Assembly: GCA_049511715.1 (NCBI GenBank)
Contig: JBEKXU010000026.1
Location: 1-52,954 of the forward strand
Reading direction: 5' to 3'
Length of the DNA stretch: 52,954 bases
DNA from: JBEKHT01 sp049511715
GTDB taxonomy: Bacteria > Chloroflexota > Anaerolineae > Anaerolineales > RBG-16-64-43
Shown here: positions 1 through 8,356 of the stretch, one piece after another
How the letters are laid out: each line of letters starts with the position of its first letter
Numbering within the stretch: the first letter of the stretch is position 1
Made by a program: the position numbers and the translations under genes
Notes under the pieces: generated by a model
Told to the model about the DNA's origin: nothing
Databases searched by the model: none
The model's input: the letters and a program-made list of their open reading frames with translations, nothing else

Positions 1-571
1 ATCCTGCCTCCGATCCTTCCCGGGCGCCTGGGACAAGAGAGGCGGGCAAAGCATCGACCATATAGATGCCCGCGGTGATGCTGGCGAGGAAAAAGCCGAG
101 GAAGGGGATGTCCTTGGGATTGATGAAGGCATGCCCCCACAGGAGGGGCTGGGTGGAGTAGAGCAGGGTAGCTCCCATGGCAGCCCAGCCGCCCATCCAC
201 TTGCGGGCGAGGAAATAGAGGCTGACGACGCTGAGTTGAAAGGCCAGGAACTCGCTGAAATGCCAGCCGTCGGTCTGGGACGAGACGGGGATGATCGCAT
301 GTAGCCCCTGTGCCAAGAGGGTGGTGACCATGGCATAAGCCGGGCCGTAATTGACCACGTTGGCGGTAGCGGTCAAATAGTGCGGGAGGGTGCCGTTTCC
401 GAGAAGGTTGGCGTAGGCTCGAAGGGATTGTTTGGCATACGTGTAGATGCCGGATTCATCCCAGCTTTCCCCGTAATCGCGGACGATCAGGATGCCGACG
501 AGGAGATTCAGGAGAATCAAAACGAGAATGGGCAGGTGCCGCTGGATCTTTTTAGGAATCGACGATCTCAT
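1..571 (-). CDS. GT-C (PMT/ArnT-like) membrane glycosyltransferase, N-terminal part, truncated by window edge
   Basis: About 190 residues are visible before the frame leaves the left edge. The protein opens with a basic stretch and a hydrophobic helix (HLPILVLILLNLLVGIL), followed by RDYGESWDESGIY. That acidic first loop fits the Asp/Glu motif expected in GT-C enzymes using lipid-linked sugar donors. Later come LYFLARKWMGGWAA and HAFINPKDIPFLGFFLA. The ATG at 571 was chosen by alignment with the two paralogues at 1140-3101 and 52282-52954. Bases 51-550 align without gaps to 2581-3080, but bases 1-52 match the right-hand paralogue instead, so this copy looks mosaic. It probably transfers a sugar to an envelope acceptor; substrate unknown. 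Confidence 0.82.
   Translation of the reverse strand, partial: MRSSIPKKIQRHLPILVLILLNLLVGILIVRDYGESWDESGIYTYAKQSLRAYANLLGNGTLPHYLTATANVVNYGPAYAMVTTLLAQGLHAIIPVSSQTDGWHFSEFLAFQLSVVSLYFLARKWMGGWAAMGATLLYSTQPLLWGHAFINPKDIPFLGFFLASITAGIYMVDALPASLVPGAREGSEAG
51..550. repeat. Diverged direct repeat, partner 2581-3080
   Basis: This stretch aligns to 2581-3080 at a constant offset of 2530 bases with only scattered substitutions. It is the N-terminal coding region of two tandem glycosyltransferase paralogues. Similarity stops sharply near base 51, where the left copy changes to a sequence like 52802-52853. Confidence 0.85.
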
Positions 572-1139
572 ATTTTAGAAACCCCGGGGCGCTCCCAGTC
601 CATGTTGGCCGTGGGGTTAGGTTGCGCAGGTCGGGTCACTGAAGTCGGCCAGCGGCATGGGGGCGCCAACCTTGTTGCGGGCCCGGAGGTGGCCATCCGC
701 GAGATGATTATTGCCTGCAAGTCGTGCCATGGTTACCCAGGGTACCATGAACTTCTTGCCGCCGGTGGAGCAGAAGGTTCCCGGGGAGCTGGGCATTCCT
801 TGTCTCGTGGACAACTGGCCCAGTGGCTGCGCAACAGGCTAGGAGCCCAGGGCGACGCCTTTCATCTGGACGGCCGTGCCCGATTGGCTCCCTGCCAAGC
901 TTGGGCGACTTCGGGAACTTGCCCCCAGGACGGTAGACCAGCCGGGGAGGTGAGGTGAAGTTGTCGAGCCTCGGCCCGTTCATGGGAGGCGAGGCAATCG
1001 ACTTTTCCCTGTGGTCCTTCTCGTTGTCCAGCAAGTTGGTCGCCGTCGAGTCTGCCCCGTCGCGGGGAAGCGCATTCCGCGAGAGGGACGGGGTGCGCCC
1101 TCATGTTTCATGCGCCCGCAAGGGCATTCTCCGAAATGG
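572..1139. other. Gene-free spacer
   Basis: These 568 bases separate two tandem leftward glycosyltransferase genes. The open frames here resemble no protein I know and have no convincing ribosome-binding sites. I see no RNA gene, strong terminator or repeat. On the minus strand TAAAAT lies directly before the ATG at 571, but without a recognisable -35. Confidence 0.5.
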
Positions 1140-3101
1140 CTAAGGGCATCCGTCGACCGACGAGGGAGGGGCTTTGACCACGGCCAGGATGGCTCCCTCC
1201 CGCGCGATAGTCTTGGCCGGAGGGACGGAAGGACACTGCCCCCCCCCGCCGAGAAGTACGACGAAATCATAGTGGGTGTCGGGCCTCAGGTCCGAGAGTG
1301 ACAATATCTTCAAGTCGGGCCGGGTGTAATCCTCAAGGACGGGAAGAGGGGCAGTGGCAACAACCGTGGCGCCGTCCGGAGCGACCCGGTTGACATATTG
1401 GGCCGCCTCACGATATGAACTGGCCAAGTAATCCAGGTCGAACTTCCCGGATGCTCCCGCCACGCCTCCGACAAAGCTGTTGTAGTAAATGTACTGATAC
1501 GGGTGAAGGGTCACATCGGCATAAAGGCCGGGAAGAATCAGCGCCGCCAAGAGCAAGACCCTGAGCCATTCCTTTTTCATCCTAGAGAAGAGTGCCTCCA
1601 AGGCTATTCCACCCGTGATAAAGATTGGAGGCACGAGGAACAATTCCTGGCGGAAGTTGTCGTAAAGCGTGCTCTTGTTGACGACAATGCCCGCCACAGG
1701 AAGGACAAGCCACAGGAGGGTGAGGGCGAAAGGTTCCCTCTGGTAGCCCAGGATGAACTTCCAGGCCGAGAGGACCAGTCCGGCGAGAAAGAGGACGGGG
1801 ATGACTTCCGTGAGCTGAATCGACATCAGATAGGGGAGATAATAGACCGGCAAGTGGTTGGGTGGAAAGTGCTGTCCTTGGAAAAAGACTGACAATCCCG
1901 TCCACGGGTAGCGGGACATCAGGGTAACGCTGGTGAGGAAGCGCTGGACCGCATCGCCCCAGAGGTAAGGCCAAGTGAGGTAGCAGATGAGCAGGGCGCT
2001 GAGGGTGTAGGGAAGGAGGAGAAGGAGGGCTCTTCTCCAGGACTTGTAGAGGGCGTAGAGCAGCACGATCACGCCGGCGTAGGGGCCAGCCACTCGGATG
2101 GAGGTGGTGAAACCGAGCAGGCATCCAGCGCCGAGCACCCAGGGGTTGAGGAGGAATTTCCAGGGACCGTTGCGGGGCAGGGTTGTGGCCGGGTGCGTCC
2201 GTTGCCTGGAGTAGCGCAAGAAGATCCAGGCGAAAAGGAGCAAGCCGATGACGAGACCGGCGATGACATAAGCGATTTCCAGGCGGAGGAGGATGGCTTG
2301 GGCTTTGTGGACATAGCTGGTCACCGGCAGCTGGGAGGAATTCCTGGCCAGGCGGGAGAACCAGGAACCCAAGGGGCTGGTTTTGTTGGCTTCGTAGAGG
2401 ATGACGACAGCGTCCGAGACCAGTCGGGTGAGGCCGCCGGCGGCGATGAAGAGCCAAGAGTCTAGGAAGAGGAGGGCGTAGGCGGCCGCGAGGTTCCTGA
2501 GGGGGGAGGGCAGAGGCTCCCGCAGGCGGGATGCTCCTTGGGACAGATGGCGGGCGTCTGGGGAGAGCGGATCGGGCAGGGCATCGACCATGTAAATGCC
2601 CGCGGTGATGCTGGCGAGGAAAAAGCCCAGGAAGGGGATGTCCTTGGGATTGATGAAGGCATGGCCCCAGAGGAGCGGCTGGGTGGAGTAGAGCAGGGTA
2701 GCTCCCAGGGCAGCCCAGCCGCCCATCCACTTGCGGGCGAGGAAATAGAGGCTGACGACGCTGAGTTGAAAGGCCAGGAACTCGCTGAAATGCCAGCCGT
2801 CGATTTGGGACCAGATGGGGATGATCGCATGTAGCCCCTGTGCCAAGAGGGTGGTGACCATGGCATAAGCCGGGCCGTAATTGACCGCATTGGTAGGGAC
2901 GTTCAAATAGTGCGGGAGGGTGCCGTTTTCGAGAAGGTTGGCGTAGGCTCGAAGGGATTGCTGGGCATACGTGTAGATGCCGGATTCATCCCAGCTTTCC
3001 CCGTAGTCGCGGACGATCAGGATACCGACGAGGAGATTCAGGAGAATCAAAACGAGAATGGGCAGGTGCCGCTGGATCCGCTTGCTGGTCGCTGGTTTCA
3101 T
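1140..3101 (-). CDS. GT-C family (GT39/ArnT-like) integral membrane glycosyltransferase
   Basis: A 653-residue multi-pass membrane protein. Residues 9-30 form the first helix, followed by RDYGESWDESGIY, where the two acidic residues match the catalytic Asp/Glu of GT-C enzymes. A dozen or so hydrophobic segments follow. The C-terminal region carries HPYQYIYYNSFVGG and a YREAAQYVNR stretch, then a soluble tail, an arrangement I associate with glycosyltransferase family 39-like proteins of Chloroflexota. The start MKPATSKRIQRH at 3101 was preferred over one at 3164 because it aligns with both paralogues. Acceptor and donor cannot be read from sequence; glycosylation of envelope proteins or polymers from polyprenyl-phosphate sugars is the likely role. 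Confidence 0.85.
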   Translation of the reverse strand: MKPATSKRIQRHLPILVLILLNLLVGILIVRDYGESWDESGIYTYAQQSLRAYANLLENGTLPHYLNVPTNAVNYGPAYAMVTTLLAQGLHAIIPIWSQIDGWHFSEFLAFQLSVVSLYFLARKWMGGWAALGATLLYSTQPLLWGHAFINPKDIPFLGFFLASITAGIYMVDALPDPLSPDARHLSQGASRLREPLPSPLRNLAAAYALLFLDSWLFIAAGGLTRLVSDAVVILYEANKTSPLGSWFSRLARNSSQLPVTSYVHKAQAILLRLEIAYVIAGLVIGLLLFAWIFLRYSRQRTHPATTLPRNGPWKFLLNPWVLGAGCLLGFTTSIRVAGPYAGVIVLLYALYKSWRRALLLLLPYTLSALLICYLTWPYLWGDAVQRFLTSVTLMSRYPWTGLSVFFQGQHFPPNHLPVYYLPYLMSIQLTEVIPVLFLAGLVLSAWKFILGYQREPFALTLLWLVLPVAGIVVNKSTLYDNFRQELFLVPPIFITGGIALEALFSRMKKEWLRVLLLAALILPGLYADVTLHPYQYIYYNSFVGGVAGASGKFDLDYLASSYREAAQYVNRVAPDGATVVATAPLPVLEDYTRPDLKILSLSDLRPDTHYDFVVLLGGGGQCPSVPPAKTIAREGAILAVVKAPPSSVDGCP

Positions 3102-3576
3102 GCTTTTCGCCTGACGAGATGGTAGCGAAGAAGCGACTACGGATTTCTCCGGCGCAAGACTCAATCCCTCGGACAGAGGTCAGAATGAATTCCCTGCGCT
3201 CCAAATGTCTCCGGACGGAACCCAATTCCACGGTTGAGATAGGGAACCGCAGGGGAAAAGAGGAAGCGAGTTCGGGAACTCATTGGCAAATTCCTTCGAG
3301 CGATCCTCGCGGGCTCGGCGTCTTTCTCAAACTCGAGACAAGCTGCGACCTCCAGAGCGGGGCCGTTTGCCCTTGGCTCCGGTCTGGGGCCGGCAAAGCA
3401 ATCGACAACTCCTCCGGCAGAAAATGCAACCCGCAAGTCCTGCCCTTCTCTGTGTCCCGCGGCCGGAGCCAACCGAGAACCCCAGGGCCACTGATCATGG
3501 ATGACCAGCGGCTAGCTTTCTACGGGGCTCTTCCTGATTCTGCTTCCAGGGGCCGTCGAGCGAACAGGAGGATTGC
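3102..3576. other. Gene-free spacer upstream of the glycosyltransferase
   Basis: These 475 bases lie between the start of the second glycosyltransferase and the terminator of the yidC operon. Overlapping frames on both strands are low-quality and mutually antisense. I recognise no gene, RNA or repeat. Confidence 0.45.
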
Positions 3577-3602
3577 AAAAAGCATCCCGGACTTAGGCCG
3601 GG
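3577..3602 (-). terminator. Rho-independent terminator of the rpmH-jag operon
   Basis: On the minus strand CCCGG-CCTAAGT-CCGGG forms a 5-bp GC stem with a 7-base loop, followed by ATGC and five T. The loop contains the TAA stop codon of jag, so terminating ribosomes would cover the hairpin. Confidence 0.65.
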
Positions 3603-4273
3603 TTCTCCTGCTCCGGTTTGGGTACCACGGTGACCTTGCGCCGAGGCCCCTCCCCCACGCTCTCGGTGTACACGTCGGGATGGTCCCGCAGCTCCAGGTG
3701 GATGATGCGCCGGTCGGCGGGCGGCATGGGCTCAAGGATCACGGTTCGCCCTTCTTGTGTGGCTTGCTCGGCCGCACGACGGGCCATCCGCCGCAGCTGT
3801 TGCTCTCGCCGAGCGCGAAACCCCTCGGCATCGATCACCACCGGAAGAGGGTGGCCCACTTCCCGGGCCACGATCAGGCGGGTGAGGTACTGCAGTGCGC
3901 CCAGAGCTTCGCCCCGCTGGGCCACCAGGGCGTTCAGCCCGCTTCCGCGAAGATCGACGCCGACGTGACGAATCTCGTCCTCTCCCTCCGGTTCCATCCA
4001 CTGGACGGAGGCTTCTCCGCGCAGGTGCATCCGCGCGAGTAGCTCCTCCACCACAGTGCGCACCATCTCAAGCTCGGGGTCGGGCGGACCCGATGAGCGC
4101 AGGGTCAGGCGAACGCGCGCCTGTCGGCTGGGTGCTTCGATAGTTCCAGGCTCCCCGGAATCGAGCACATCCACCTGCACTTGGTCGAGGTCGAGATTCA
4201 GCTCCAACAATCCGCGCTGGATCGCTTCCTCAACGGTAGGGGCAATAATCTCGAGGCTGGCGCGACTCTCCAT
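3593..4273 (-). CDS. jag: Jag/KhpB RNA-binding protein (Jag-N, KH, R3H)
   Basis: This 226-residue protein has the Jag layout. The N-terminal Jag domain (about 1-50) includes APTVEEAIQRGLLELNL. A KH-like domain follows (about 75-150), with DLRGSGLNALVAQRGEAL in the place of the GxxG region. The C-terminal R3H domain (about 150-215) has the family pattern around RRIIHLELRDHPDVYTESVG. The family binds RNA, partners KhpA in some bacteria and affects cell-wall synthesis. It lies 17 bases after yidC, the usual yidC-jag order, and is the last gene of the operon. Its stop codon sits in the terminator loop. Confidence 0.93.
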   Translation of the reverse strand: MESRASLEIIAPTVEEAIQRGLLELNLDLDQVQVDVLDSGEPGTIEAPSRQARVRLTLRSSGPPDPELEMVRTVVEELLARMHLRGEASVQWMEPEGEDEIRHVGVDLRGSGLNALVAQRGEALGALQYLTRLIVAREVGHPLPVVIDAEGFRARREQQLRRMARRAAEQATQEGRTVILEPMPPADRRIIHLELRDHPDVYTESVGEGPRRKVTVVPKPEQENPA

Positions 4274-4290
4274 AGCTTAGTCCCTGGATC

Positions 4291-5076
4291 CTACGGCTTC
4301 TGGGCCTTGGCGGGGGCCGGGGGAAGGCCGAGGGCGCGCCGCCAGTCAACTTTTCCCATGGAGGCGAATTGAATAATGCCCAAGAGGTTCGAGGTGAAAT
4401 AGTAAATCGAGAGGCCCGAGGCGAAGGTGAGAGAGAAGTAGCCCAGCAGGAGGGGCATGTAGATATTCATCATGCCCGTCATGGCGGCCGCCTGGTCCCC
4501 GGTGGAAGGGGGGGTCATCATTCGCTGCATGACATAGGTGCTGATGACAACCAGGATGGCAAGGATGGGGATTCCCACTTGGGGCAGGAAGGGAAGAAAA
4601 AGCCGCTCGGGCTGGGCCAGATTCATCCAAAGGAACTGGCTGTTGATCGGGATCAGCGCATACACCCGCGGAAAGAAGGAGTAGAGGTGACTGGAAAAAT
4701 CCAGAAGTTGAAGAGGCGTCTGAGCCAGCTCGCGCAGAATGGCTTGGTAGAGACCGATGAGGATGGGGAACTGAACCAGGGTGGGCAGACAGCCGCCAAT
4801 GGGATTGACCCCCGCCTTTTGATAGAGCTTCATCTGTTCTTGGGCGAGTTTTTCGCGGTCCTTGGCGTACTTCTTCTGCATCTCCTGCCACTCCTTGGAT
4901 TGCTGCAAGGCTTGCAGCGCCTTGATCCCCTTTTGCTGCTGATAGGTCAGGGGGTAGGTGATCAGGCGAATCAGGATCGTAAAGACAATAATGGAAACTG
5001 CGAAATTCTGCCCCAGGAGACCGTAGAGAAACAGGAGAGCGTTCATCATGGGGTTGAGAATGATATCGTTCCACAT
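4291..5076 (-). CDS. yidC: YidC/Oxa1 membrane protein insertase
   Basis: A 261-residue insertase of the short Gram-positive/Chloroflexota type, without the large periplasmic domain of Proteobacteria. The first conserved helix includes FTILIRLITYPLTYQQQKGI, whose Arg is the conserved residue of the hydrophilic groove. A charged cytoplasmic hairpin follows (about 55-90), then GGCLPTLVQFPILIGLY and further helices ending near LSIYYFTSNLLGIIQ. YidC inserts membrane proteins alone or with SecYEG. GAGGAAC lies upstream of the ATG. The gene sits 19 bases after the beta-propeller lipoprotein gene and 17 before jag. Confidence 0.95.
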   Translation of the reverse strand: MWNDIILNPMMNALLFLYGLLGQNFAVSIIVFTILIRLITYPLTYQQQKGIKALQALQQSKEWQEMQKKYAKDREKLAQEQMKLYQKAGVNPIGGCLPTLVQFPILIGLYQAILRELAQTPLQLLDFSSHLYSFFPRVYALIPINSQFLWMNLAQPERLFLPFLPQVGIPILAILVVISTYVMQRMMTPPSTGDQAAAMTGMMNIYMPLLLGYFSLTFASGLSIYYFTSNLLGIIQFASMGKVDWRRALGLPPAPAKAQKP

Positions 5077-5095
5077 GTCCGAAGTTCCTCTTTTT

Positions 5096-6160
5096 CTACT
5101 TGGCGGGTACGAACGTCCACAGCGGGGAGCCGTTCTTCGCTGAGAAAGCGTACAGAGGGATCTGCCCCCCGTTCGATGTGATGAGGATCATATCCGCTAC
5201 CAGCAAGGTGGGACCGTAAAGGTTCCCTCCGGCGGTCTGTTGCCAGAGGGTGGACCCGTCTTTTTCCGAAACCGCGTACACGGTGCCGGCCTCGGTGCCA
5301 AAGTAGACTATTCCCTGGCCCAGGGCGGGGGTCCCGTAAATGGCCCCGTCCGGTTGAATTTTCCACAGCTCGTGCCCATCGGAGATAGAGACCGCGTGAA
5401 GGACGCCCCCCAGGTCTCCGAAGAAGGCCGTGCCCTGGTCCACCACGGGGGGGCCCCAAACCCATCCATCGGCCTTCGCGGTCCAGAGAATCTGTCCCGT
5501 CCGCTTGTCTAGAGCCACCAGTTGGTTGTCAAAAGCACCGACCATCAGGGTGTTTCCTGAGAGGGTGGCGCCGCCGGCCAGAGCGGTTCCTAGGTCCTTC
5601 GACCAGATCAGTTTGCCGCTCGCGGCCGAGAGGGCATAGACGTGATGGTCCAGCGAGGTCACATAGATCGCACTGCCGTCCGTTACGGGCTGCGCCCAAA
5701 GCCCATGCTGGGCCCTGAATTTCCACAGGAGAGTACCGTCCTTGGGGTTGAGGGCAAAGACATTGCCGTCCGCGGTGGGCGCGAAGATCCTATCCGGCGT
5801 GTCCAGCACGGGAGCCACATACAGGTCACTGGCAATCCCCGACTGCCAAACCAGACTTCCCGAGGAGGCATTCAGCTCGTAAAGGATCTTGTTGTAGCCT
5901 CCCACCAGGACCTGGCCCTTTGCGGTTGGAACCGGATCAGCGTAAAAGGTGACACCCGTTTGGGCCTTGGCCGGGAACCGCCAAAGCTCCTTTGCCGATT
6001 TCAAGTCGACGGCAAAGACGTTCTGTCCGTAGGAAAGATAGGCTATCTTCCCGATGGTCGCCAGTCCCGGCCAGGAGGTATTGGAGGTCACACCCGAACA
6101 GGCGGAAACCACGAGGGCGGCAAACACCAGCACCCCCAGCAGGGAGAATCGTTTTTCCAA
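5096..6160 (-). CDS. PQQ-like beta-propeller lipoprotein in the yidC operon
   Basis: About 354 residues. The N terminus is a lipoprotein signal peptide (KRFSLLGVLVFAALVVSAC) whose Cys would be lipidated. Seven or so PQQ/WD-like blades follow, each with patterns such as VYAVSEKDGSTLW or ALNPKDGTLLWKF. This is the fold of the BamB and PQQ-dehydrogenase families, but I see no dehydrogenase catalytic residues, so a scaffold or chaperone role is more likely. The start is uncertain: TTG at 6160 has AAAGG seven bases upstream, and GTG at 6175 is the alternative. The unusual point is its position between yidD and yidC, which suggests help with folding or surveillance of exported proteins (inference). 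Confidence 0.85.
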   Translation of the reverse strand: MEKRFSLLGVLVFAALVVSACSGVTSNTSWPGLATIGKIAYLSYGQNVFAVDLKSAKELWRFPAKAQTGVTFYADPVPTAKGQVLVGGYNKILYELNASSGSLVWQSGIASDLYVAPVLDTPDRIFAPTADGNVFALNPKDGTLLWKFRAQHGLWAQPVTDGSAIYVTSLDHHVYALSAASGKLIWSKDLGTALAGGATLSGNTLMVGAFDNQLVALDKRTGQILWTAKADGWVWGPPVVDQGTAFFGDLGGVLHAVSISDGHELWKIQPDGAIYGTPALGQGIVYFGTEAGTVYAVSEKDGSTLWQQTAGGNLYGPTLLVADMILITSNGGQIPLYAFSAKNGSPLWTFVPAK

Positions 6161-6293
6161 ACCATGACCTTTCACGGAAATAGGTCCGGGTAGAGGGAGG
6201 CGATCGGCGGGATGGAGTTGTTCCAAGTAGGTTCACTCCCCAGGCTCAGGGCCGGGCCACGTGGGGAACACGGAGCTTCCTGAGACAATAGGA

Positions 6294-6578
6294 TCACGGC
6301 ACGGGGTCGTAGCCCCCCCGGTTAAACGGTTGGCAGCGCAGAACCCGCCAGACGGCCATGCCCCCGCCGCGGATCAACCCGTACTTCGCAATGGCCTGAT
6401 ACCCATAATGGGAGCAGGTGGGGTAGAAACGGCAGGTGTTCACCGGGAGGAGCCGCGAGAAAGTCAGCTGGTACCCCCGGATCATAATCAAAACAATCAA
6501 GCGAGGGAGGTTGCGCCAGCCTCGGCCGATACATTCCAGAGGTGGATCGACATCCCAGCTCGCGTTCGGGTTATCCAT
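6294..6578 (-). CDS. yidD: YidD membrane protein insertion efficiency factor
   Basis: This 94-residue protein carries the family core: an amphipathic N-terminal stretch (LIVLIMIRGYQLTFSRLL), then CRFYPTCSHYGYQAI with the conserved Cys residues, and a C terminus with RCQPFNRGGYDPVP. YidD is a small peripheral membrane protein that aids YidC-dependent insertion. The gene overlaps the end of rnpA by eight bases, so the two are probably translationally coupled. Confidence 0.94.
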   Translation of the reverse strand: MDNPNASWDVDPPLECIGRGWRNLPRLIVLIMIRGYQLTFSRLLPVNTCRFYPTCSHYGYQAIAKYGLIRGGGMAVWRVLRCQPFNRGGYDPVP

Positions 6579-6918
6579 TGTCTCCTGACACCAACCTGGC
6601 TTTCCTGAGCAGCGCCCGAACGGCCGTGCTCACCTCAGACAGGGTGGCCTCCTCAATGCGTGCCCGAGCGACCAGGAGAATGTCCCGGCCCGAAGCGACC
6701 TCGCCCAAGAGCGGCCGCATGGCCTCGCGCAACAGGCGGCGGGCACGGTTGCGCTGCACTGCCCCACCGACCGCGCGGCTGGCCGCCACTCCGACCCTCA
6801 GGCAATCCCGCTGGCCAGCAGCCACCACAAGAACAAGCAGCGGGTGGGCATAGGATCTACCTGTGCGCCTCACCCGCCGCAGGTCAGTCGTTCTCCGAAG
6901 GCGAAACCTTCGTTGCAT
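6571..6918 (-). CDS. rnpA: Ribonuclease P protein component
   Basis: A 115-residue basic protein starting MQRRFRLRRTTDLRRV, typical for RnpA. The RNR signature appears as AVQRNRARRLLREAMR. RnpA binds the P RNA and helps mature the 5' ends of tRNA precursors. An upstream in-frame start at 7032 would add 38 unconserved residues and was rejected. The gene lies 144 bases after rpmH and overlaps yidD, in the standard bacterial order. Confidence 0.93.
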   Translation of the reverse strand: MQRRFRLRRTTDLRRVRRTGRSYAHPLLVLVVAAGQRDCLRVGVAASRAVGGAVQRNRARRLLREAMRPLLGEVASGRDILLVARARIEEATLSEVSTAVRALLRKARLVSGDNG

Positions 6919-7062
6919 CCGCTCCCGACGGCCGTTTTGCGCCGGGAAGACGAGTCCCGCCGGACCCCGATCTGCTGGGCCGCCCGCGCCCAAGGCTTGC
7001 CCTCGTGCGCCCTCGGTCCTTGCCTCGGCCAAGCCCGCTGGACGGACTCTCCCTCTGCCGGC

Positions 7063-7236
7063 TTAGAGCTTCCAGTTAACCTTCTTCACATGCACACGCT
7101 GGACGGCCAGCTGGCGCCGGCCCTTGGCGCGCCGCGCGGCCAGAACTTTCCTGCCTCCTCGGGAGGCCATTCGGGCTCGAAAGCCATGCACCCGGGCGCG
7201 GTGCCTTACCTTTGGTTGATAGGTCCTTTTGGGCAT
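7063..7236 (-). CDS. rpmH: Large ribosomal subunit protein bL34
   Basis: A 57-residue, highly basic protein: MPKRTYQPKVRHR, then VHGFRARMASRGGRKVLAAR and RRAKGRRQLAV. This matches bL34 along its length, with a C-terminal extension (QRVHVKKVNWKL) beyond the usual end. It is a structural protein of the 50S subunit. It is the first gene of the operon, with its ATG about 45 bases downstream of the -10 box. dnaA, a common upstream neighbour, is not present here. Confidence 0.95.
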   Translation of the reverse strand: MPKRTYQPKVRHRARVHGFRARMASRGGRKVLAARRAKGRRQLAVQRVHVKKVNWKL

Positions 7237-7281
7237 TTAGGCGAACCTTAAGAATGCGGATTAGGCACAAAAGCGAAACCC

Positions 7282-7311
7282 ATTATACCAAGCCGCGTTT
7301 TGGGGGGCCAA
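7282..7311 (-). promoter_or_regulatory. Promoter of the rpmH-rnpA-yidD-yidC-jag operon
   Basis: On the minus strand a perfect TATAAT (7282-7287) follows TTGGCC (7306-7311) with an 18-base spacer. The predicted transcript starts about 40 bases before the rpmH ATG. Confidence 0.7.
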
Positions 7312-8356
7312 CCAAACCCTGGGGCCGGTCACCGGCCGCTGCTCAATCCCACCTTGGCGTAGGAACCTGAGAGCGCCAGGCTCTTGGCCAAAGGAGGAGG
7401 CGATAAGGAAACCAATAGCCACATTCAGACCGCTCTATCGAGCTGGCGCCGGCAGTCTCTCGTTCTTTGGTTCCCTCAGCGGAGGGATCCAGAACGCCCT
7501 GAAGCATTTTCGTCGCGAGAAACCGAACCCTTCTCCGGGCCTTCAGGATCTTGGAAGGACGGAGCTGTGATGTCGATCGCCCTTGGGAATGGGACCGCGG
7601 CCTTTGCCGGGACCATGGCTGGCCTGAAGGCGAGGATCCCATCTTGCGAGTCAAGGGTTTCCACCGGCGCTGGCGGCAGGCGATCTGGAAGTGCGTCGTG
7701 TTGTGGATGGGGACTGCCTCGAACCCGGGAAGCGTAAGGTCGAAGAACTTCCGGGCCGCCGGGATGTAATCGAAGGCGCCGAGATAACGCATGATTCGTT
7801 TGCCGGCGCCGGGCCCTTCTTCTTCCCGTAGATCTTTCACCGGTCCGCGGCCGTGACCCCGGCGTACCCGCGCCCAGCCCTCGGCATTGCCCTCCTTGAC
7901 GGCGATGGCGGGTGGGAACACCTGCCCGTGCGAGAGGCCGGCCAGTCGGCTGGATCCCAGCGTGTGGTGGAGGGGAAAATCCATGTCCTTCCCCTCGAAA
8001 AGGATCGGCGAGCTTTGGCACCAGAGGATGGCATTGACGCGCAAGAGGACCACCTTTGAGGGACCGCGCGGAGGATCCCCCATGGGGGGCACGTTCCTTG
8101 GCCTGAGGCGCGGCCGAGGATTTGTCGCTTTTCTCGGGAAGCCTGCCTCGCAGGCCAAGCAGGGAGGAGCCTGATGGGCGGGATCCTAGGGGCTTCCGCA
8201 AGGTGACCAAGCAATTGGGGACTGCCTCCGCGTGGCTCAGAATCCCCACGAAGACCCAATGGGCGGACTGGCACGGCTGCTTTGCCAAGAGAAGGCGACG
8301 GAGGCAGTGTCGTGCGGGGCAGGGAGCAAGCAGCGTACTTCTCCAGAGGGTTGCCG
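7312..8356. other. 1-kb spacer without a recognisable gene
   Basis: Overlapping minus-strand frames cover 7343-8523, but none has a known motif, family-like composition or good ribosome-binding site. A short stretch in one frame (LGAFDYIPAARKFFDLTLPG, near 7750) looks protein-like and may be a gene relic. dnaA is absent and I found no cluster of DnaA boxes, so an origin is not supported. The IS630 insertion abuts this spacer. Confidence 0.45.

Noticed and set aside
7343..8158. A 271-codon minus-strand frame upstream of rpmH
   Set aside because: Mostly Arg/Pro/Gly-rich with no ribosome-binding site or motif; only a 20-residue patch looks protein-like, so no gene is called.
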